DNA of 64,000 bases, from positions 1-64,000 of the forward strand of contig NZ_RJRZ01000006.1 of NCBI RefSeq assembly GCF_003993775.1. The letters are read 5' to 3'. Positions 26,001 through 32,925 of this stretch are shown here, piece after piece. The first letter of the stretch is position 1; each line of letters opens with the position of its first letter. Below the pieces are notes generated by a model. It saw only the letters and a program-made list of their open reading frames with translations. It made no database searches and was not told where the DNA came from. The stretch is from Frigidibacter oleivorans. Its GTDB lineage: Bacteria > Pseudomonadota > Alphaproteobacteria > Rhodobacterales > Rhodobacteraceae. Made by a program: the position numbers and the translations under genes.

Positions 26001-26256
26001 CGAGGTCGTCGGCCAGCAGCTGGTGTTGCTGCGTCCGCTGCGGGGGCTGATGGCACGGCTGCGCGGGTTGACCGGGGTGGCGCTGCTGGCGGGGGGCGAG
26101 GTCGGCATGGTGCTGTCCAGCGCCGTGCTGTGCGGCGCCGACGGGCCGGACACCGGACGTCCGGGCCGGGAAGGACCAGCCGAAGGTATGGGATGCCCCA
26201 GAGCTTCGGCTGGCCCGGTCCCCGACTGGCGGATGGAGCCGACGGGCCTGCGTTGA
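23047..26256 (+). CDS. cheA3: CheA3-type protein: P1 phosphodonor and P5 domains, no kinase domain
   Basis: A 1069-residue protein with an HPt (P1) domain at the N-terminus, phosphorylation site His55 in AIHTFKGNARVLG. A very long middle region of ~750 residues follows, and then a C-terminal CheW-like P5 domain (~residues 890-1030, from LVVMQGMVVGVGGVRYVLP). No dimerisation/ATPase domain is visible. In R. sphaeroides CheA3 is phosphorylated by CheA4, and its middle region dephosphorylates CheY6-P; the layout here agrees. Residues ~430-500 (LTRLIHHACRFYGLDTAAQL) look like a degenerate second HPt. The last ~35 residues are not domain-like. A small hairpin (22973-22989) precedes the gene. Confidence 0.9.
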   Translation: MSDEMDEIWSLYADDGAQALDAMETALLALDPDDGASDDGAPDAATIAGLFRAIHTFKGNARVLGLGVIESCAHLAEDLIGLVRDEGKPFDRAMHRLLVETGDALRQMLEISAASRQDADPALCADLLARLRQKVETTRSGAVDEAGAGDAGPDAPDRSRAPDAEGGESAAPDAAASVSDAPSQAVTPVAVDMAYLAIFHDMAEAALATCAAADDAASRRALADLAHAARQLGLAEWLSLLDPLPSPLSPDALAALTAAMRALLDRGDAAPPPTAPAVAEADAPALAADGRPGSGGGPAPDDFLTRIEGPLSAIARHAIDLSVAERPDPERLAEAVALVVAEAAARGYPRIADTCDLILAAGTPATLRRAELQLYEELASVEVIERGAASAQGPASILAGWCADHVFDTLDEMGATLDRLKRAESGDAATRALSRLTRLIHHACRFYGLDTAAQLAMSLLDLFERGQTSGRPADAILLRIAQGFVTTLELVFDALREGEVPDTTRLEQLFAEASEISFTASGLLTATAVERRLGLPPEFHRVLSPDSVAAASQALAEGLGFWILRADVNDDEQIAERLFGFIGAGAIRAITNVTVFRGRDTLFDFLIASALSEADLAEALALMDPGGGRLTLMRRLEVAAGPEDGAPAAGGEADPGGGAGDGPADPAQSVALAGDIPIEMLERIGEIAAGQAMVHGMIGDLVEEDPSARIDEFLRASQRDSAAAAAGLRRYAEDLGRRLRALLLPETQILGQMGELQQMAADRRARPLDVVLRPLGALVSAEARNRGADVRLTVSGGELSVDVAQLETLKRVLRPLVLALTAGTPPRSPARRMHLSARRGEDRLAVTLDDSGGGAGTAAAAVDAAMREVERTGGDLRQVDLPGGGTRLHLTLPISLVVMQGMVVGVGGVRYVLPVESISGILQPEEGAIRRLSAGGGDEILRLASGAILPLHRIAPPWRDGRPEAAGRVIVTLAHFGRSVAVPVDEVVGQQLVLLRPLRGLMARLRGLTGVALLAGGEVGMVLSSAVLCGADGPDTGRPGREGPAEGMGCPRASAGPVPDWRMEPTGLR
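26176..26213 (+). terminator. Perfect 10-bp stem-loop inside the 3' end of cheA3
   Basis: CCAGCCGAAG (26176-26185) and CTTCGGCTGG (26204-26213) are perfect inverted repeats around an 18-nt loop. GGACC/GGTCC outside the stem adds imperfect pairing. It looks like a terminator stem but lies 43 bp before the stop codon, in the non-conserved tail of cheA3. No T-run follows. It may reduce read-through into the next locus. Confidence 0.45.
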
Positions 26257-26347
26257 CCGGCGGGCGCCCGGCGGCGCATGACGGTTTCAACACGTCCCCC
26301 AGATCTCAACTGACCGTCGGACAGGCTCCGCACGGATCGGAGGAACC

Positions 26348-26557
26348 ATGCCCTACGCCATCGACCTGCTGCAGCTTCTGGCCGACCCGCACCGCTCTGC
26401 CGCGTCGGCGCCGGCATCGCCCGATGCCTTCGACCGGCTGGCCGGCGGCCGGCCGGACCGCACCGACCGCGCCTTGGCCGCCGGCCCCATCGGCCTGTTC
26501 CGCCCGGCGCGGCAGGTCCGCCGCCAGCCCCGCCCCTTCGCCCCGCTCGCCGGCTGA
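26348..26557 (+). CDS. Possible small proline/arginine-rich protein
   Basis: A 69-residue frame with a strong GGAGGAA ribosome site 3 nt before the ATG. The first 12 residues (MPYAIDLLQLLA) are hydrophobic-amphipathic and the rest is Pro-, Arg- and Ala-rich. No motif is recognised. It lies 91 bp behind cheA3 and 56 bp ahead of the RTX/Hint gene; that second gap holds a tandem copy of ATCGCCGCCCG. It is either a real small gene or a leader peptide for the next gene. The evidence is the ribosome site and position only. Confidence 0.4.
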   Translation: MPYAIDLLQLLADPHRSAASAPASPDAFDRLAGGRPDRTDRALAAGPIGLFRPARQVRRQPRPFAPLAG

Positions 26558-26613
26558 TCGCCGCCCGATCGCCGCCCGATCGCTCTGCCGCCCCGAACCC
26601 GAGGGATGATCCC

Positions 26614-28197
26614 ATGTCCGTGACCGCCCCGCTGAATTCGCTCTACCTCTACCACGGCAGCCTGCTGTCGCTGACCTCGGGCGACCTGGTCGGCATGAGC
26701 GTCATCAACGGCATGACCGGGCCGCTGCAGGGGACGGTCACCGCCACGGACGGCCAGCTGAGCCAGGCCGATGACGGTGTCGCCAGCCTGTCGATCGGCG
26801 GCGGCGCGGCCCAGCCGTTGGACTATATCGGCAGCGGGACGGTGGCGACCCTCTCTCTCATCGGGATCGAGCTTGACGCGCGGCCGGTCAGCGCCTTTTC
26901 CGCGGGCGGGCATATCTACCTCTACGCGCCCTCGGGCCTGCCGCTGCTGTCCGGCCTCTCGGTCACCTTCGACATCGACCCCGATGCGCCGCTGAACCTG
27001 CCCGCCGCCTCCAACGGCCAGGTGGACGGGCTGGATCAGGGGCAGGTCATGGGCCTCGGCTATACCGACCTGCAGGGCGACAGGATCACCGCCGGCACTG
27101 ACACGATCTTCGCCAATGGCGGGGCCGACACGGTGCACGCCGATGCGGGCAACGATCTGGTCGATGGCGGGGCGGGGGCCGACCTGCTGGACGGCGGCGC
27201 CGGGGATGACACGCTGACCGGCGGCGCCGGCAACGACACGCTGCTGGGCGGTGCCGGCAACGACCGGCTGGACGGCACGCAGGGCGCCGACCGGCTGACC
27301 GGAGGCGAGGGGGCGGATGTCTTCATCGTCCACGGTGAGGGCGAGACGGTCACCGACTTCGCGGCCGACGATTTCGTGGGCCTCGGCTCCTGGTACAACG
27401 AGGCGCGCCTGGCCGACTGGAACGCCGCGCATCCGGACCGGACCTACACGCACCCGCTGGCCTGGCTGAAGGCGGATCAGGCGGATGGCGTGCTGGACGC
27501 GGCGGGGGGCGTGGTCTTGGCCGATGGCGGCGCGCCCGTGGCGCCCGACCTGCTGACCACCGCCACCACCGGGGTCATCTGCTTCACCACCGGCACCCTG
27601 ATCGAGACGGCGATCGGTCGCATCGCGGTCGAATTCCTGCGTCCCGGCGACATGGTCATGACCCAGGACGGCGGTCCGCAACGGCTGCGCTGGATCGGGC
27701 ACCGCTGCCTCGCGCATGTCGAACTGCTGGCACAGGCCCGGCTGCGCCCGATCCGGATCGAGGCCGGGGCGCTCGGCAACGGGCTGCCGGAGCAGGCGCT
27801 GGTGCTGTCGCGGCAACATCGCGTGCTGGTGCAGTCGCGCATCGCGCTGCGCATGTTCGACCGGCCGGAGGTTCTGGTCCCGGCCAAGGACCTGCTGGGC
27901 CTGCCCGGCGTGACCGAGGTTCTGCCGGGAAAGGCGCTGGAATACTGGCACCTGATGTTCGACCGCCATGAACTGGTCCGCTCGAACGGCGCGCTGACGG
28001 AAAGCCTGCACCCGGGGCCGCAGGCGCTCGCCTCGCTGGAGGTCGGGACGCGCGAGGAACTGCTGTCGATCCTGCCGGAGCTGGGACGGGCGATGGAACG
28101 CCCCCTGGCACGGTTCGAGGCGCGCGGCACCCGGGCGCGCAAGCTGGCCGAGCGTGCAGCCGCCAACGGCCACGCCCTGCAGGCGCTGCAGGCATGA
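26614..28197 (+). CDS. RTX-repeat and Hint-domain protein, secreted type
   Basis: A 527-residue protein. Residues 1-165 form a beta-rich region without a Sec signal. Residues ~168-238 carry glycine/aspartate RTX nonapeptides (GGAGNDTLLGGAGNDRLDG), which bind calcium and mark type I secretion substrates. Residues ~322-470 form a Hint domain of the type common in Rhodobacterales. It starts at Cys323 in VICFTTGTLIET, with the FLRPGDMVMTQDGGPQRLRWIG strand block and a C-terminal DRHELVRSNGALTESLHPG motif. Hint domains share the intein/hedgehog fold and can self-cleave. What this one does is unknown. The next gene overlaps by 4 bp. Confidence 0.8.
   Translation: MSVTAPLNSLYLYHGSLLSLTSGDLVGMSVINGMTGPLQGTVTATDGQLSQADDGVASLSIGGGAAQPLDYIGSGTVATLSLIGIELDARPVSAFSAGGHIYLYAPSGLPLLSGLSVTFDIDPDAPLNLPAASNGQVDGLDQGQVMGLGYTDLQGDRITAGTDTIFANGGADTVHADAGNDLVDGGAGADLLDGGAGDDTLTGGAGNDTLLGGAGNDRLDGTQGADRLTGGEGADVFIVHGEGETVTDFAADDFVGLGSWYNEARLADWNAAHPDRTYTHPLAWLKADQADGVLDAAGGVVLADGGAPVAPDLLTTATTGVICFTTGTLIETAIGRIAVEFLRPGDMVMTQDGGPQRLRWIGHRCLAHVELLAQARLRPIRIEAGALGNGLPEQALVLSRQHRVLVQSRIALRMFDRPEVLVPAKDLLGLPGVTEVLPGKALEYWHLMFDRHELVRSNGALTESLHPGPQALASLEVGTREELLSILPELGRAMERPLARFEARGTRARKLAERAAANGHALQALQA
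27118..27326 (+). repeat. RTX calcium-binding nonapeptide repeats
   Basis: At least seven GGxGxDxLx-type units encoded in tandem, visible at DNA level as repeated GGCGGCGCCGG-rich blocks. They fall between the N-terminal beta region and the Hint domain of the host protein. Confidence 0.85.
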
Positions 28198-28493
28198 GCG
28201 CGGCCCCGGACATTCGAAAAGAGAGACAGATGCAGGCCCAACCCGTCTTGTGCCGGCCCGGAGCCGGAACCGCCGCACCGCAGAACGTGATCGGCTTCCG
28301 CCGGCCGTGCCATGACCCGCTGCAAGCCGAATTCCAGCGTCTCGAGGCGGTCTGGCGGCAATGTGCGGCGCCGACCCCGACGGGGGACGCGGCCGGTGCA
28401 GGCCGCGCGTCGCTGCCGGCCGGCTGGTGGCTGGATTGGGCCGCGGTCGCGGCGATCGGCGTGCTGACGGTGCTGTGCTGCATCCCGGGCTGA
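28194..28493 (+). CDS. Unrecognised small C-terminally anchored membrane protein
   Basis: A 99-residue protein starting at an ATG that overlaps the stop of the RTX/Hint gene. An internal ATG at 28230 behind AAAGAGAGACAG would give 87 residues. It has four scattered cysteines outside the C-terminal CC pair. The only hydrophobic segment is at the C-terminus (WLDWAAVAAIGVLTVLCC), which suggests tail anchoring. It lacks a recognisable family. Translational coupling suggests work with the RTX/Hint protein, for example in holding or exporting it. That is inference. Confidence 0.55.
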   Translation: MSAAPDIRKERQMQAQPVLCRPGAGTAAPQNVIGFRRPCHDPLQAEFQRLEAVWRQCAAPTPTGDAAGAGRASLPAGWWLDWAAVAAIGVLTVLCCIPG

Positions 28494-28551
28494 TCCGGGC
28501 CCCCCAACCTCCCCGGCTCCTCCGCGAAGACTTTCCTAATACGAAAAGAAA

Positions 28552-28584
28552 TGTCTTGAGGGGCAAGACAGCTTCCTGCTATCC
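28552..28584 (+). promoter_or_regulatory. Promoter with palindromic operator for the methylamine operon
   Basis: TGTCTTG-AGGGG-CAAGACA (28552-28570) is a perfect 7-bp inverted repeat with a 5-bp spacer. It covers a -35 element TTGAGG (28556). A -10-like CTATCC follows after 17 bp (28579). The mgsA start lies 42 bp further on. A dimeric regulator bound here would block or tilt RNA polymerase, so substrate-dependent control is likely. No regulator gene adjoins the operon. The rest of the 130-bp gap shows nothing else. Confidence 0.55.
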
Positions 28585-28625
28585 AGTCTCTGCGGCGCAT
28601 CAGGGCGCCGGAAACGGAGACGACG

Positions 28626-29534
28626 ATGTGCGGGATTGTGGGCCTGTTCCTGAAGAACGAGTCGCTGAACCCCCGGCTGGGGGCGATGCTGACCGACATG
28701 CTCATCACCATGACGGACCGGGGCCCCGACAGCGCCGGGATCGCCATTTACGGCACGCCGGGGGCTGACGCGACGACGACTGCGGCGCGGCTGAAGCTGA
28801 CCGTGCAGTCGGACACGCCCGATACGGCCTTTGCCGGGCTGGCCGGGAAGCTGGCCGAGGCGACGGGCGCGCCGGTCGATGTCCGCATTCTCGACACCCA
28901 TGCCGTGATCGAGCTGCCCGCTGGCGCCCGTGCCGCGGCCGAGGCCTTCCTGGATCGCCACGGGCTGCGGATCATGGGCGCGGGCGAGCGGATGGAAATC
29001 TTCAAGGAGGTGGGCCTGCCGCGCGACGTGGCCCGCCGCTTCGGCCTGCGCGGCATGTCGGGCAGCCATGGCATCGGCCATACCCGCATGGCCACCGAAA
29101 GCGCGGTGACGACGCTGGGCGCGCATCCCTTCTCCACCGGCGAGGACCAGTGCCTGGTGCATAACGGCTCGCTGTCGAACCACAATCAGGTGCGGCGGCG
29201 GCTGGCGCAGAAGGGCTTCGCCCCGAAGACCCAGAACGATACCGAGGTGGCGGCCTGCTACATCTCGTCCCGGCTGGCCGAGGGCGCCAATCTGGGCGAG
29301 GCGCTGGAAGGCACGCTGAGCGACCTCGACGGCTTCTTCACCTTCGTCGTCGGCACCCGCAACGGGTTCGGCGTGGTGCGCGACCCCATCGCCTGCAAGC
29401 CCGCGGTGATGGCCGAGACCGACGATTATGTGGCTTTCGCCAGCGAATACCGCGCCTTCGCCGACCTGCCGGGCATCGACGCCGCCCGGGTGTGGGAGCC
29501 GGAGCCCGCCACCGTCTATTTCTGGGAGCGCTGA
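28626..29534 (+). CDS. mgsA: N-methylglutamate synthase subunit A (class II glutamine amidotransferase type)
   Basis: A 302-residue protein with the N-terminal nucleophile glutaminase fold. Cys2 in MCGIVGLFL is the nucleophile. GHTRMATESAVTTLGAHPFS and CLVHNGSLSNHNQVRRRL are the Arg/Asn substrate motifs, and NDTEVAACYI is also present. Alone it resembles GlxB and the amidotransferase part of glutamate synthase. With gmaS and the sarcosine-oxidase-like genes downstream, it is best read as MgsA, which takes the N-methyl-glutamine (gamma-glutamylmethylamide) made by GmaS and releases methylamine toward MgsC. It is the first gene of the operon, with GGAG-like spacing (ACGGAGACGACG) before the ATG. 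Confidence 0.82.
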   Translation: MCGIVGLFLKNESLNPRLGAMLTDMLITMTDRGPDSAGIAIYGTPGADATTTAARLKLTVQSDTPDTAFAGLAGKLAEATGAPVDVRILDTHAVIELPAGARAAAEAFLDRHGLRIMGAGERMEIFKEVGLPRDVARRFGLRGMSGSHGIGHTRMATESAVTTLGAHPFSTGEDQCLVHNGSLSNHNQVRRRLAQKGFAPKTQNDTEVAACYISSRLAEGANLGEALEGTLSDLDGFFTFVVGTRNGFGVVRDPIACKPAVMAETDDYVAFASEYRAFADLPGIDAARVWEPEPATVYFWER

Positions 29535-29535
29535 G

Positions 29536-30219
29536 ATGGAAGTGATCGACCTTGCCACGACCGGGCTGCGCGACCTGAACGCCACCCTGCAGGCGGCGGC
29601 GCGCGAACGCGGCAATGCCGCCTACACCATCGAGAATCCCCGCGGCGCCCATGCGCTGGCGGTGGGGCTGGACGGACCGCTGGACGTGACGGTGAAGGGT
29701 TCGACCGGCTATTACTGCGCCGGCATGAACAAGGCCGCCAGCATCCGCGTCACCGGATCGGCCGGGCCGGGCGTGGCCGAGAACATGATGTCCGGCACCG
29801 TCACCATCGAGGGCGATGCCAGCCAGTATGCCGGCGCCACCGGGCGCGGCGGGCTGCTGGTGATCAAGGGCAATGCGTCCTCGCGCTGCGGCATCTCGAT
29901 GAAAGGCATCGACATCGTGGTGCATGGCAGCATCGGCCATATGGCGGCCTTCATGGCGCAGCGCGGCAATCTGGTGGTGCTGGGCGATGCGGGCGACGCG
30001 CTGGGCGACAGTATCTACGAGGCGCAGCTGTTCGTGCGCGGAAGGGTGGCGAGCCTCGGCGCGGATTGCGAGGAAAAGGAGATGCGCCCCGAGCATCTGG
30101 ACCTGCTGCGCGACCTGCTGGCCCGCGCCGGCGCCGATGCCCGCCCCGAAGAGTTCCGCCGCTATGGCTCGGCCCGCAGGCTCTACAACTTCCACATCGA
30201 CCACGCCGACGCCTATTGA
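29536..30219 (+). CDS. mgsB: N-methylglutamate synthase subunit B (GXGXG glutamate synthase domain)
   Basis: A 227-residue right-handed beta-helix protein matching the GXGXG domain of glutamate synthase and the GlxC family. Repeating turns such as GSAGPGVAENMMSGTVTIEG, GRGGLLVIKGNASSRCGISM and GNLVVLGDAGDALGDSIYEA are visible. It is thought to act as a structural bridge between the amidotransferase and FMN subunits. It starts 1 bp after the mgsA stop and ends 10 bp before mgsC. Confidence 0.82.
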   Translation: MEVIDLATTGLRDLNATLQAAARERGNAAYTIENPRGAHALAVGLDGPLDVTVKGSTGYYCAGMNKAASIRVTGSAGPGVAENMMSGTVTIEGDASQYAGATGRGGLLVIKGNASSRCGISMKGIDIVVHGSIGHMAAFMAQRGNLVVLGDAGDALGDSIYEAQLFVRGRVASLGADCEEKEMRPEHLDLLRDLLARAGADARPEEFRRYGSARRLYNFHIDHADAY

Positions 30220-30229
30220 GGAGCCCGCC

Positions 30230-31555
30230 ATGGACAGAACCCCGATGACGGACCCGCGCCAGTCCTGGACCTTCTCGCGCGAGGTGAATGCCGAAATCCG
30301 GCGCGCGGCGGCGACCGGCATCTATGACATCCGCGGCGGCGGGGCGAAGCGGCGGGTGCCGCATTTCGACGACCTGCTGTTCCTCGGCGCCTCGATGAGC
30401 CGCTATCCGCTGGAGGGCTATCGCGAACGCTGCGACACCTCGGTGGTGCTGGGCACGCGCTTCGCCAAGAAGCCAATCGAGCTGAAGATCCCGATCACCA
30501 TCGCCGGCATGTCCTTCGGCGCGCTGTCGGCCCATGCGAAAGAGGCGCTGGGCCGGGGCGCGACGCTGGCCGGAACCTCTACCACCACCGGCGACGGCGG
30601 CATGACCGAGGAAGAGCGCGGCCATTCCGAAAAGCTGGTCTACCAGTACCTGCCCAGCCGCTATGGCATGAACCCCGACGACCTGCGCCGCTGCGACGCG
30701 ATCGAGATCGTGGTGGGGCAGGGGGCGAAGCCGGGCGGCGGCGGGATGCTGCTGGGCCAGAAGATCACCGAACGCGTCGCCGGGATGCGCGACCTGCCGG
30801 TGGGCATCGACCAGCGGTCCGCCTGCCGCCATCCCGACTGGACCGGGCCGGACGATCTGGAAATCAAGATCCTCGAACTGCGCGAGATCACCGGCTGGGA
30901 AAAACCCATCTACATCAAGGTCGGCGGCGCGCGGCCCTATTTCGACACGGCGCTGGCGGTGAAGGCCGGGGCGGATGTCGTGGTGCTGGACGGGATGCAG
31001 GGCGGCACCGCCGCGACCCAGGACGTGTTCATCGAGAATGTCGGCCAGCCGACGCTGGCCTGCATCCGTCCGGCGGTGCAGGCGCTGCAGGATCTGGGCC
31101 TGCACCGCGAGGTGCAGCTGATCGTGTCGGGCGGCATCCGCACCGGCGCCGATGTGGCCAAGGCGCTGGCGCTGGGCGCCGATGCCGTTTCCATCGGGAC
31201 GGCGGCGCTGGTGGCGCTGGGCGACAACGACCCGCATTGGGAAGACGAATACCGCAAGCTGGGCAGCACCTATGGCGCCTATGACGACTGGCACGAGGGG
31301 CGCGACCCGGCAGGCATCACTACGCAGGACCCCGCGCTGATGGCGCGGCTGGACCCGGTGGCGGGCGGGCGGCGGCTGCGCAACTACCTCAACGTGATGA
31401 CGCTGGAATGCCAGACCATCGCCCGGGCCTGCGGCAAGAGCCATGTCCACAACCTCGAACCCGAGGATCTGTGTGCGCTGACGATGGAGGCGGCGGCGAT
31501 GGCGCAGGTGCCGCTGGCCGGCACCAACTGGTACCCGGGCAAGCCCGGCTTCTGA
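30230..31555 (+). CDS. mgsC: N-methylglutamate synthase subunit C (FMN glutamate synthase domain)
   Basis: A 441-residue protein of the glutamate synthase FMN-binding family (GlxD type). The core includes ITIAGMSFGALSAHAKEALG, TGDGGMTEEER, EIVVGQGAKPGGGGMLLGQK, the GADVVVLDGMQGGTAATQDV barrel strand and the FMN phosphate loop LIVSGGIRTGADVAKALALGAD. Cys residues near RACGKSHVHNLEPEDLCALT could hold an iron-sulphur centre. It would carry out the condensation and reduction that give N-methylglutamate. A GAGGAG site precedes the ATG. It is followed by a strong hairpin before gmaS. Confidence 0.83.
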   Translation: MDRTPMTDPRQSWTFSREVNAEIRRAAATGIYDIRGGGAKRRVPHFDDLLFLGASMSRYPLEGYRERCDTSVVLGTRFAKKPIELKIPITIAGMSFGALSAHAKEALGRGATLAGTSTTTGDGGMTEEERGHSEKLVYQYLPSRYGMNPDDLRRCDAIEIVVGQGAKPGGGGMLLGQKITERVAGMRDLPVGIDQRSACRHPDWTGPDDLEIKILELREITGWEKPIYIKVGGARPYFDTALAVKAGADVVVLDGMQGGTAATQDVFIENVGQPTLACIRPAVQALQDLGLHREVQLIVSGGIRTGADVAKALALGADAVSIGTAALVALGDNDPHWEDEYRKLGSTYGAYDDWHEGRDPAGITTQDPALMARLDPVAGGRRLRNYLNVMTLECQTIARACGKSHVHNLEPEDLCALTMEAAAMAQVPLAGTNWYPGKPGF

Positions 31556-31559
31556 TCCG

Positions 31560-31591
31560 GGGCCGGGCGCGGCCTCCCCTGCGCCCGGCCC
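31560..31591 (+). other. Strong hairpin between mgsC and gmaS
   Basis: An 11-bp perfect stem (31560-31570 with 31581-31591, GGGCCGGGCGC paired to GCGCCCGGCCC) closes a 10-nt loop. It lies in the only sizeable gap of the operon and is followed 20 nt later by an A-rich stretch before gmaS. It could let gmaS be expressed or stabilised independently of mgsABC. Confidence 0.6.
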
Positions 31592-31616
31592 TCCAACAGG
31601 GACAGGATAAAAAAAG

Positions 31617-32924
31617 ATGGCCGATCTGGCGCAATTCGCCCGCGACAAGGGCGTGAAGTATTTCATGATCTCCTACACCGACCTGTTCGGCGGGCAGCGG
31701 GCCAAGATGGTGCCCGCCGCCGCCATCGCCGACATGCAGGCCGATGGCGCGGGCTTCGCCGGCTTCGCCACCTGGCTGGACCTGACGCCCGCCCATCCCG
31801 ACATGCTGGCGGTGCCCGATGCGCCCGCCGCGATCCAGCTGCCCTGGAAGCCCGAAGTGGCCTGGGTGCCGGCGACCTGCGTGATGGCGGGCGGCGGGCC
31901 GCTGGACCAGATGCCGCGGCAGGTGCTGTCGCGGCTGGTGGACGAGGCGGCGGCGATGGGGCTGGAGGTGAAGACCGGGGTCGAGCCGGAATTCTTCCTG
32001 CTGACGCCCGAGGGCAAGGCGATCTCGGACGCCGCCGACACCGCTTCCAAGCCCTGCTACGACCAGCAGGCGGTGATGCGCCGCTATGACGTGATCGCGG
32101 AAATCTGCGACTGCATGCTGGATCTGGGCTGGGAGCCCTATCAGGCCGACCACGAGGATGCGAACGGCCAGTTCGAGATGAACTGGAAATTCGACACCGC
32201 GTTGGCCACCGCCGACAAGCACAGCTTCTTCAAGTTCATGGTGCGGTCCATCGCCGAAAAGCACGGGCTGCGCGCGACCTTCATGCCGAAGCCGATCATG
32301 GGGCTGACGGGCAACGGCTGCCATGCCCATATCTCGGTCTGGGACACGGCGACGGGACGGAACGCCTTTGCCGACGACGGCAAGGACCTGGGCCTGTCCG
32401 ACGAGGGGCGCCACTTCCTCGGCGGGATCATGCAGCACGCCTCGGCGCTGGCCGCGATCTGCAACCCGACCGTGAACAGCTACAAGCGGATCAACGCGCC
32501 GCGCACCGTATCCGGCGCGACATGGGCGCCCAACACCGTAACCTGGACCGGCAACAACCGCACCCATATGGTGCGCGTCCCAGGCCCCGGCCGGTTCGAG
32601 CTGCGCCTGCCCGACGGCGCCGCCAACCCCTATCTGCTGCAGGCCGTCATCATCGCCGCCGGCCTGTCCGGGCTGAGGTCGAAGGCCGATCCGGGGCCGC
32701 GCCACGACATCGACATGTATGCCGAAGGCCACAAGGTCACCGACGCGCCGAAGCTGCCGCTGAACCTGTTGGACGCGATCCGCGCCTATGAGGCGGATGC
32801 GGACCTCTGCGCGGCGATGGGCGAGGGGTTTTCGGCCGCCTATGTCAAGCTGAAGACGCAGGAATGGACGTCCTACTGTTCGCATCTGTCCCAATGGGAA
32901 CGGGACAACACGCTGGACATCTGA
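31617..32924 (+). CDS. gmaS: Gamma-glutamylmethylamide synthetase GmaS
   Basis: A 435-residue member of the glutamine synthetase superfamily that ligates methylamine to glutamate with ATP. The N-terminal beta-grasp begins KGVKYFMISYTDLFGGQRAK, a stretch typical of marine and other alphaproteobacterial GmaS. The catalytic domain has the metal site GVEPEFFLL, then DHEDANGQFEMNWKF, the ATP motif GNGCHAHISVWD (KPxxGxxGxGxH type) and NPTVNSYKRINAPRT with the conserved Arg. Location between mgsABC and mgdABCD makes GmaS far likelier than an ordinary glutamine synthetase. The ATG follows a GGACAGGAT ribosome region and a run of A. Confidence 0.88.
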   Translation: MADLAQFARDKGVKYFMISYTDLFGGQRAKMVPAAAIADMQADGAGFAGFATWLDLTPAHPDMLAVPDAPAAIQLPWKPEVAWVPATCVMAGGGPLDQMPRQVLSRLVDEAAAMGLEVKTGVEPEFFLLTPEGKAISDAADTASKPCYDQQAVMRRYDVIAEICDCMLDLGWEPYQADHEDANGQFEMNWKFDTALATADKHSFFKFMVRSIAEKHGLRATFMPKPIMGLTGNGCHAHISVWDTATGRNAFADDGKDLGLSDEGRHFLGGIMQHASALAAICNPTVNSYKRINAPRTVSGATWAPNTVTWTGNNRTHMVRVPGPGRFELRLPDGAANPYLLQAVIIAAGLSGLRSKADPGPRHDIDMYAEGHKVTDAPKLPLNLLDAIRAYEADADLCAAMGEGFSAAYVKLKTQEWTSYCSHLSQWERDNTLDI

Positions 32925-32925
32925 C

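Noticed and set aside
27580-28030. The Hint domain considered as an intein
   Set aside because: There is no split host protein on both sides, no homing endonuclease and no C-terminal His-Asn splice junction. It is a stand-alone C-terminal Hint domain.
26353-28566. A 737-codon open frame on the minus strand, opposite the RTX/Hint gene
   Set aside because: Low-complexity Arg/Gly/Ala sequence without motifs. RTX and Hint motifs on the plus strand show the true frame.
31271-31290. A GG-N10-GC match inside mgsC
   Set aside because: The -12 half lacks the TT of TTGC and it is in the middle of a conserved gene.
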